A stretch of DNA of 11,221 nucleotides. Source: Bacteroidales bacterium (lineage in GTDB: Bacteria > Bacteroidota > Bacteroidia > Bacteroidales > WCHB1-69). The notes below the pieces were generated by a model. The model was given only the letters and a program-made list of their open reading frames with translations, made no database searches and had not been told where the DNA came from. Position 1 is the first letter of the stretch. Every line of letters begins with the position of its first letter. Where the stretch lies: NCBI GenBank assembly GCA_031272415.1, contig JAISTU010000175.1, forward strand, positions 1 to 11,221, written 5' to 3'. Below are positions 7,760 through 11,221 of the stretch, one piece after another. The position numbers and the translations under genes are program-made.

Positions 7760-7981
7760 TTAATATTCGTCTTCGTGAAAAAAGAAGTCTTCTTTTGAAG
7801 GATAGTCTGGCCAAATGCCCTCTATTGATTCAAAAATTTCGTCTTCTTCTTCAATTTCTTTGAGGTTTTCAACTACTTCCAAAGGTGCGCCCGATCGGAC
7901 GGCGAAGTCTATCAATTCACTCTTTGTTGCCGGCCATGGAGCGTCTTCTAATTTTGATGCTAATTCTAATGTCCAATACAT
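7760..7981 (-). CDS. Small acidic DUF2795 family protein
   Basis: This is a 73-residue protein. Its MYWTLELASKLEDAPWPATK opening, the central ELIDFAVRSGAPLEVVENL and the IWPDYPSKEDFFFHEDEY ending match, from memory, a very conserved Bacteroidota form of DUF2795. The function is unknown. Residues 11-48 look like a small helical domain, and the C-terminus is strongly acidic. No signal peptide or membrane segment is seen, so it is probably cytoplasmic. It is monocistronic: a consensus -7 box lies 68 nt upstream, the gene to its left is convergent, and the TPR gene on the same strand ends 111 nt before it. No Shine-Dalgarno sequence is visible; the leader is A/T-rich. The full conserved length argues that this short gene is real. 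Confidence 0.88.
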   Translation of the reverse strand: MYWTLELASKLEDAPWPATKSELIDFAVRSGAPLEVVENLKEIEEEDEIFESIEGIWPDYPSKEDFFFHEDEY

Positions 7982-8048
7982 ATCTAATTTTTTAATTTTA
8001 TTCTATTTTTAAATTTATTATTTTTTTTATTCCGTTTTAAGGGGTGTG

Positions 8049-8056
8049 CAAAAATA
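8049..8056 (-). promoter_or_regulatory. -7 box of the DUF2795 gene
   Basis: On the minus strand the sequence reads TATTTTTG, an exact fit to TAnnTTTG. It predicts a start site near 8042 and a leader of about 60 nt before the ATG at 7981. No well-spaced -33 element is present. It lies in the 111-nt gap after the TPR gene stop, so the DUF2795 gene can be expressed independently of the dut/TPR unit. Confidence 0.6.
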
Positions 8057-8092
8057 TCAAAAAAAACAATATCTTTTATTTTTTTCAAAAAA

Positions 8093-9796
8093 CTACTCAT
8101 TTTTCTTTAATGCTTCTGCTTTTGATTTATAAATTTTTGCACCTGATATATCGCCCATTTTATCTAATAACTGACTGTAATGCAGCAATATATCAATATT
8201 TTTATCTCCCTGATGCGAGAGTGCTTTTTCTAACCAAATTTTGGCATTGGTATAATCTTCGTTTTGGAAGAATGCCCATCCGTAAGTGTCCTCATAAATA
8301 GCCTGATTAGGTGAAATATCTGTTGCTTTTTTTGCCATTGAAAGTGCATCCAAAATACGCTCACCTCTTTTGGATAAAGAAAAACTGTAATTGTTCAAAA
8401 CGACTGAATTTTGTGGATATTTTGCCAAAAGTGTTTCATAATAGCGGTCAGATTGCTGATATTTACCGATTTGTGCATAAGATTCTGCCAAATAAAAATT
8501 AAATCGAAACATTTCCGCATCCGTAACGGCATAATTTTTACCCTCTTCCAAAGACTCTACTGCTTGTGAAAAGTCCTTTTTTATATACGCCGCCATACCG
8601 TGACACAAATAAGGCACAGAGCGATTAGGAAATAACGAAATTGCCTCTGCTCCCTGAAAATATGCTGCATCCCAATCTTTGATGTCCAACAATATCATTA
8701 AATATTGCTCCCAAACCTGATATTTACTGTTGTCTAATTCCAAAACTTTTTCATAAGCCTCTCGTGCAGCCTTATATTTATGGTCTCTTACACAAAAATC
8801 AGCATACATTGACCACGCTATCGGATTGTCGGGGTGTGCTTTTAAAAGATTGTCTAACAATTGATAAGCCTTATTGGTACGTGTTGTATCTTGGGGGGAA
8901 GTGGCATGATATGCCAACAAAATTTTAATTTTATCATCAATGGGCAACTCTGTGGACGCAAATACAGGTAATAAATACTTAAATGCCTCGTTATATTGCT
9001 TATTTTCAGTAAAATAATTATACAAACTTACATTTACTTTGGGATTATTAGGGTCTACTTTGGCGGCTTTTTGCAGATAAATAGTGGCTTTTTCGGGCAT
9101 TTTATTACTGATATACATATCCGCAATTTCAATGTAATATTTAGCCTCCAAAGGGTGTGTTTCGGCTAATTTTTCCATTTCTTTGGCTGCATTGTCAATT
9201 TTATTAAGATGTAACCAAATATTGCGTTTTGCAGTTGTAATATCCTCATTTACACCCATTTGTATTTCAATTTTATTGTAAGCCGCAATTGCCTCTTTAA
9301 GTTTGTTTTGATAAATCAAAGAAAGGGTGTATTTATACAGATATTCAATGTTTTGTGGTGATTCTTGAGCAATATATTCCCACAATTTTTCCGAAAGTGA
9401 ATATTGCCCCGTTTTATCATAAATTTCTGCCAGCAAAACTTGATACCATATATTATTCTCGTTGAGTGAAATAGCCCTTTTTAATTCGGCAATGGCACCT
9501 GAATAATTGCCATTTTCGAGCAAAATTTGAGCATATTCATAGTAAGATGCATCATGAGTCGGGTCGGCTGCCATTACTTCTCGAAGTAAATTTTCTGCCG
9601 AAGAAAAATTGCCATTTAGACGCTCTTTAACTGCCTCAATAAATTTTGCACTGATTTGCAATTGCTGTTGAATAGGCATTTCAACCGTTGGCGTTTTTGT
9701 TTTATTGTCTTTTTTCTTTTTTTGTGCCCAAACATTATTATTGCAAAAAATGCCAACAATGCACAAAAACAGAAGCCCTTTCCACATTTTTACCAT
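8093..9796 (-). CDS. Exported TPR-repeat protein
   Basis: This 567-residue protein has an N-terminal signal peptide (basic MVKMWK, a hydrophobic core GLLFLCIVGIF, likely cut after VWA at 24) followed by a Lys-rich linker (26-34). The rest is a near-continuous tetratricopeptide superhelix. Recognisable units lie at about 48-79, 84-113, 116-147, 218-249, 325-356, 359-390, 432-461, 465-496, 500-528 and 535-563, with more degenerate units between. TPR arrays are protein-binding scaffolds; no enzymatic domain is seen. The location is periplasm or envelope. Its ATG (9794-9796) directly follows the dut TAA with no spacer, so translation is probably coupled; an ATG three codons later would also keep the signal peptide. 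A dut-TPR pair followed by envelope genes (DUF4292 and an M23 peptidase) is an order I recall from other Bacteroidota. Here the next gene is DUF2795 instead. Exact role unknown. Confidence 0.9.
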   Translation of the reverse strand: MVKMWKGLLFLCIVGIFCNNNVWAQKKKKDNKTKTPTVEMPIQQQLQISAKFIEAVKERLNGNFSSAENLLREVMAADPTHDASYYEYAQILLENGNYSGAIAELKRAISLNENNIWYQVLLAEIYDKTGQYSLSEKLWEYIAQESPQNIEYLYKYTLSLIYQNKLKEAIAAYNKIEIQMGVNEDITTAKRNIWLHLNKIDNAAKEMEKLAETHPLEAKYYIEIADMYISNKMPEKATIYLQKAAKVDPNNPKVNVSLYNYFTENKQYNEAFKYLLPVFASTELPIDDKIKILLAYHATSPQDTTRTNKAYQLLDNLLKAHPDNPIAWSMYADFCVRDHKYKAAREAYEKVLELDNSKYQVWEQYLMILLDIKDWDAAYFQGAEAISLFPNRSVPYLCHGMAAYIKKDFSQAVESLEEGKNYAVTDAEMFRFNFYLAESYAQIGKYQQSDRYYETLLAKYPQNSVVLNNYSFSLSKRGERILDALSMAKKATDISPNQAIYEDTYGWAFFQNEDYTNAKIWLEKALSHQGDKNIDILLHYSQLLDKMGDISGAKIYKSKAEALKKNE

Positions 9797-10228
9797 TTAT
9801 TTACCTGTATGACCAAAACCACCTTCACCTCTATCGGTCGGAGCAATGTCAGATACCAATTCCCAGACTACATTTTCATATTTTGAAACCACCATTTGAG
9901 CAATCCTGTCGCCATGATTGACCACAAAATCCTCATTAGAAAGGTTTATCAATATCACTTTGATTTCTCCCCTGTAATCCGCATCAATAGTACCGGGTGC
10001 ATTGAGTACTGTGATGCCGTTTTTTATCGCCAACCCACTGCGAGGACGTATCTGCGCCTCATACCCTATCGGCAATTCAATATGCAATCCTGTGGGTATC
10101 AATACTCTTTGCCTTGGATGTATGCGCACGCTTTCACTCAAATTTGCACATATATCCATCCCTGCCGATGCCGCCGTCTGATATGTCGGCAATGTATTTT
10201 CCGACCAATTTACAATTTTTATTACCAT
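9797..10228 (-). CDS. dut: dUTP diphosphatase (dUTPase)
   Basis: This 143-residue trimeric-type dUTPase hydrolyses dUTP to dUMP and pyrophosphate. That keeps uracil out of DNA and supplies dUMP for thymidylate synthesis. All five family motifs are visible: SAGMDICA (21-28), RPRSGLAIKNG (61-71), APGTIDADYRGEIKVILIN (77-95, with the catalytic-pocket Asp and the Tyr that contacts the sugar), GDRIAQMVV (106-114) and the nucleotide-covering RGEGGFGHTG (133-142). Length is typical and the enzyme should be active. The start at 10226-10228 fits the family N-terminus. It is the first gene of a tightly packed pair with the TPR protein; the upstream barrel-protein gene ends 91 nt before it. Confidence 0.97.
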   Translation of the reverse strand: MVIKIVNWSENTLPTYQTAASAGMDICANLSESVRIHPRQRVLIPTGLHIELPIGYEAQIRPRSGLAIKNGITVLNAPGTIDADYRGEIKVILINLSNEDFVVNHGDRIAQMVVSKYENVVWELVSDIAPTDRGEGGFGHTGK

Positions 10229-10260
10229 ATTTCAATAATTCAATAAAAAAAATGATAACG

Positions 10261-10267
10261 CAAAATA
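10261..10267 (-). promoter_or_regulatory. Possible -7 box of dut
   Basis: The minus strand reads TATTTTG, which is TAnnTTTG with one base fewer in the spacer. It would give a start near 10254 and a short leader before the dut ATG. The match is imperfect and no -33 element is evident. Read-through from the upstream barrel-protein gene is an alternative. Confidence 0.3.
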
Positions 10268-10319
10268 TTTTATTCTATTGCACATTGATAAAAAAAATAT
10301 TTAACTTTTTTTTCCCAAC

Positions 10320-10955
10320 TCAAAACCTATAGCCTATCCGAACATCAACAGTGATTGCAAATTTCATATCAAAACTACTGTTGGAGGGTGCGAAAAAATA
10401 AGTACTCCCATCTACAGATTTTTGAGAGGTATAATATGTTTTTCCTCCTAAATCTACACTCAAATGGTCAAAAAAAACAAGCGTTGCTCCCCATCTGATG
10501 CCCATATCTACTACATTTACACCCGAATACATTCTATAACGCATCATCGGAGAAATATAACCACCATAAGGAGACCAAACGTTGCGGATGTAAAAATTGA
10601 CACACGCTTGCATGGAAAAACCGATTTTTTGAGGTGAAAATGAGAAATTAGGGTTGCGTAATTTGGCGAACGCATCCCAAAAATTTATATTGACATAATA
10701 CGGCAATAAAATCCCCATTCCTGCCTCTAATCCTGCTACTTTTTTGAATTGATACTCATAAATAGCCGACAAATCGTCCTCAATGAGATTTGTTACATCC
10801 AATTTAATAATATGATGTCCTTGTGGCTCACCATAAGCCGTGCGTGGCGGCGACACCGTTTGGCTTTCTTTTGCAGTTCGTGGCTGCGAATAAACTTCTA
10901 CATTGCTCATAATCAGCAATATACATAACATAGAAAAAATCACTTTCCGTTTCAT
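10320..10955 (-). CDS. Putative outer-membrane beta-barrel protein
   Basis: This 211-residue protein has a clear signal peptide (MKRK, then a hydrophobic VIFSMLCILLIM, likely cut after VYS at 23). A short Pro/Gln-rich linker follows, then alternating amphipathic strands such as HHIIKLDVTNLI, LSAIYEYQF, AGLEAGMGILLPYY, IGFSMQACVNFYI and WGATLVFFDHLSVDLGG. It ends FAITVDVRIGYRF with the terminal aromatic residue typical of outer-membrane barrels. The size suits about eight strands. The frame stays open up to 11009, but I choose the ATG at 10953-10955: it starts the signal peptide, and a consensus -7 box at 10999-11006 lies inside the longer version. Function is unknown; porin-like, structural or surface roles are all possible. 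It is transcribed toward dut. Confidence 0.8.
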   Translation of the reverse strand: MKRKVIFSMLCILLIMSNVEVYSQPRTAKESQTVSPPRTAYGEPQGHHIIKLDVTNLIEDDLSAIYEYQFKKVAGLEAGMGILLPYYVNINFWDAFAKLRNPNFSFSPQKIGFSMQACVNFYIRNVWSPYGGYISPMMRYRMYSGVNVVDMGIRWGATLVFFDHLSVDLGGKTYYTSQKSVDGSTYFFAPSNSSFDMKFAITVDVRIGYRF

Positions 10956-10998
10956 AAAATAAATCTTTTTATAAAATTGTTTTTGTTTTACTGTTTTG

Positions 10999-11006
10999 CA
11001 AAAATA
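10999..11006 (-). promoter_or_regulatory. -7 box of the beta-barrel protein gene
   Basis: The minus strand reads TATTTTTG, an exact TAnnTTTG match, predicting a start near 10992 and a leader of about 37 nt. It is followed directly by C then AAAACAGTAAAA (10986-10997), the same 12-mer found after the ftcD -7 box. No clear -33 element is seen in the repeat-derived DNA upstream. Confidence 0.62.
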
Positions 11007-11049
11007 CACTTTTTTTTATTGAGAATGGAGAATTGAAAATTAAGAATTA

Positions 11050-11066
11050 TTTTTTTGCATTTTTGC
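11050..11066 (+). repeat. 17-nt direct repeat (copy 2)
   Basis: This is the second copy of TTTTTTTGCATTTTTGC, identical to 7639-7655. It sits just before a run of seven C's and CTTGTCTGAACTGTGATT. Its CATTTTTG is a near match to a -7 box, pointing rightward into the repeat element. Confidence 0.4.
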
Positions 11067-11084
11067 CCCCCCTTGTCTGAACTG

Positions 11085-11117
11085 TGATTTGGAATGATTA
11101 ACATGATTTATATGATT
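11085..11117 (+). repeat. Short tandem TGATT array with 9-10 bp period
   Basis: TGATT begins at 11085, 11095, 11104 and 11113, separated by 10, 9 and 9 bases with A/T-rich spacers. The sequence continues TTTTAATCCTG, which looks like the beginning of an inverted half (AATC). Together with the preceding TTGTCTGAACTG this resembles a truncated version of a palindromic intergenic repeat known to me from Bacteroidota. That identification is from memory. Confidence 0.5.
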
Positions 11118-11160
11118 ATTTTAATCCTGCTAAGCATATAAAAATTTACATGCTAAAAAG

Positions 11161-11180
11161 AGACGTAGCACGCTACGTCT
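11161..11180. repeat. Perfect palindromic hairpin AGACGTAGC/GCTACGTCT
   Basis: A 9-bp perfect inverted repeat with a 2-nt centre (8 bp with a 4-nt loop in practice) is much richer in G and C than the A/T-rich DNA around it. No T tract follows, so it does not look like an intrinsic terminator. Similar ACGTAGC-type palindromes are common intergenic repeats and transposon-end-like (REP/MITE) sequences in Bacteroidota and cyanobacteria. Confidence 0.65.
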
Positions 11181-11221
11181 GTACAATTTTACAAAAACCA
11201 TTCTCAATTCTCCATTTTTTT

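Larger units (their letters stand above)
11019..11219. repeat. Intergenic composite repeat element with inverted ends (MITE-like)
   Basis: The gene-free right end is bounded by a 13-bp inverted repeat: AATGGAGAATTGA at 11024-11036 and its complement at 11204-11216. A second shared 10-mer, TTGAGAATGG, occurs at 11019-11028 and, inverted, at 11198-11207. The ends are therefore permuted copies of a GAGAATG/GAGAATTG unit. Inside are a T-rich GCATTTTTGC segment, a run of seven C's (11066-11072), a TGATT array and a palindrome. No protein is encoded. Sequences of this kind recur between genes in Bacteroidota as I recall, but copy number cannot be judged from one window. The right border may lie beyond the window. 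Confidence 0.5.

Noticed and set aside
7597..7863. 88-residue + strand frame spanning the convergent gap
   Set aside because: It overlaps the tsaE end and runs antisense through the conserved DUF2795 gene. Its protein has no recognisable features, and the hairpin lies in its middle.
8050..8080. Repeated AATATC copies near 8053-8058 and 8068-8073 as an operator
   Set aside because: They are short direct repeats in A/T-rich DNA with no dyad symmetry. Chance is a sufficient explanation.
10283..10310. A8...T8 inverted stretch downstream of the barrel-protein gene as a terminator
   Set aside because: The stem would consist only of A-T pairs with no GC base and no distinct T tract after it, so it is more likely just AT-rich spacer.
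1..11221. A new defence, CRISPR, phage or biosynthetic system
   Set aside because: No nuclease, helicase, reverse transcriptase, toxin-antitoxin pair, integrase or spaced-repeat array was found. Every sizeable gene on both strands is either a known housekeeping family or an envelope/surface protein.

Overview
The window looks like a chromosomal segment of a low-GC member of the Bacteroidota. Four things point there: a C-terminal type IX secretion (T9SS) sorting domain on the large adhesin, promoters of the TAnnTTTG type with poor Shine-Dalgarno sequences, the dut/TPR-protein gene pair, and a small DUF2795 protein of the kind common in this phylum. No rRNA, tRNA, CRISPR array, transposase or phage gene was seen.

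Layout. (1) Bases 1-5328 (+) hold the 3' part of a giant secreted adhesin. It has a beta-helical region of autotransporter-type (PATR-like) repeats, then a fibronectin/Ig cassette, a Big_4-like domain, four tandem Ig-like repeats of about 94 residues, and a T9SS sorting tail. It is open at the left edge, so its true N-terminus lies outside the window. A strong intrinsic terminator follows. (2) Bases 5508-7631 (+) hold a two-gene unit: a fused formimidoyltransferase-cyclodeaminase (ftcD) and, 12 nt later, the t6A-synthesis ATPase tsaE. A consensus -7 box lies upstream. (3) Bases 7760-10955 are all on the minus strand. In transcription order they are an outer-membrane beta-barrel-like protein (10955-10320), dut (10228-9797), a large periplasmic TPR protein whose ATG directly abuts the dut stop (9796-8093), and a small acidic DUF2795 protein with its own promoter (7981-7760). 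The + and - blocks converge at 7632-7759, where there is a 12-bp hairpin. (4) Bases 11010-11221 contain no gene. They hold a patchwork of short repeats: inverted 13-mers at the ends, a 9-bp-spaced TGATT array and a perfect palindrome. This resembles a non-autonomous intergenic repeat element.

How the genes relate. The window is mostly housekeeping: histidine/folate one-carbon metabolism, tRNA modification and dUTP sanitation. These sit beside a cell-surface adhesin and two envelope proteins. I found no convincing new multi-gene system. The items most worth checking are the adhesin's mosaic architecture, a 12-nt sequence shared just downstream of two unrelated promoters, a possible small transcript in the convergent gap, and the right-hand repeat element.
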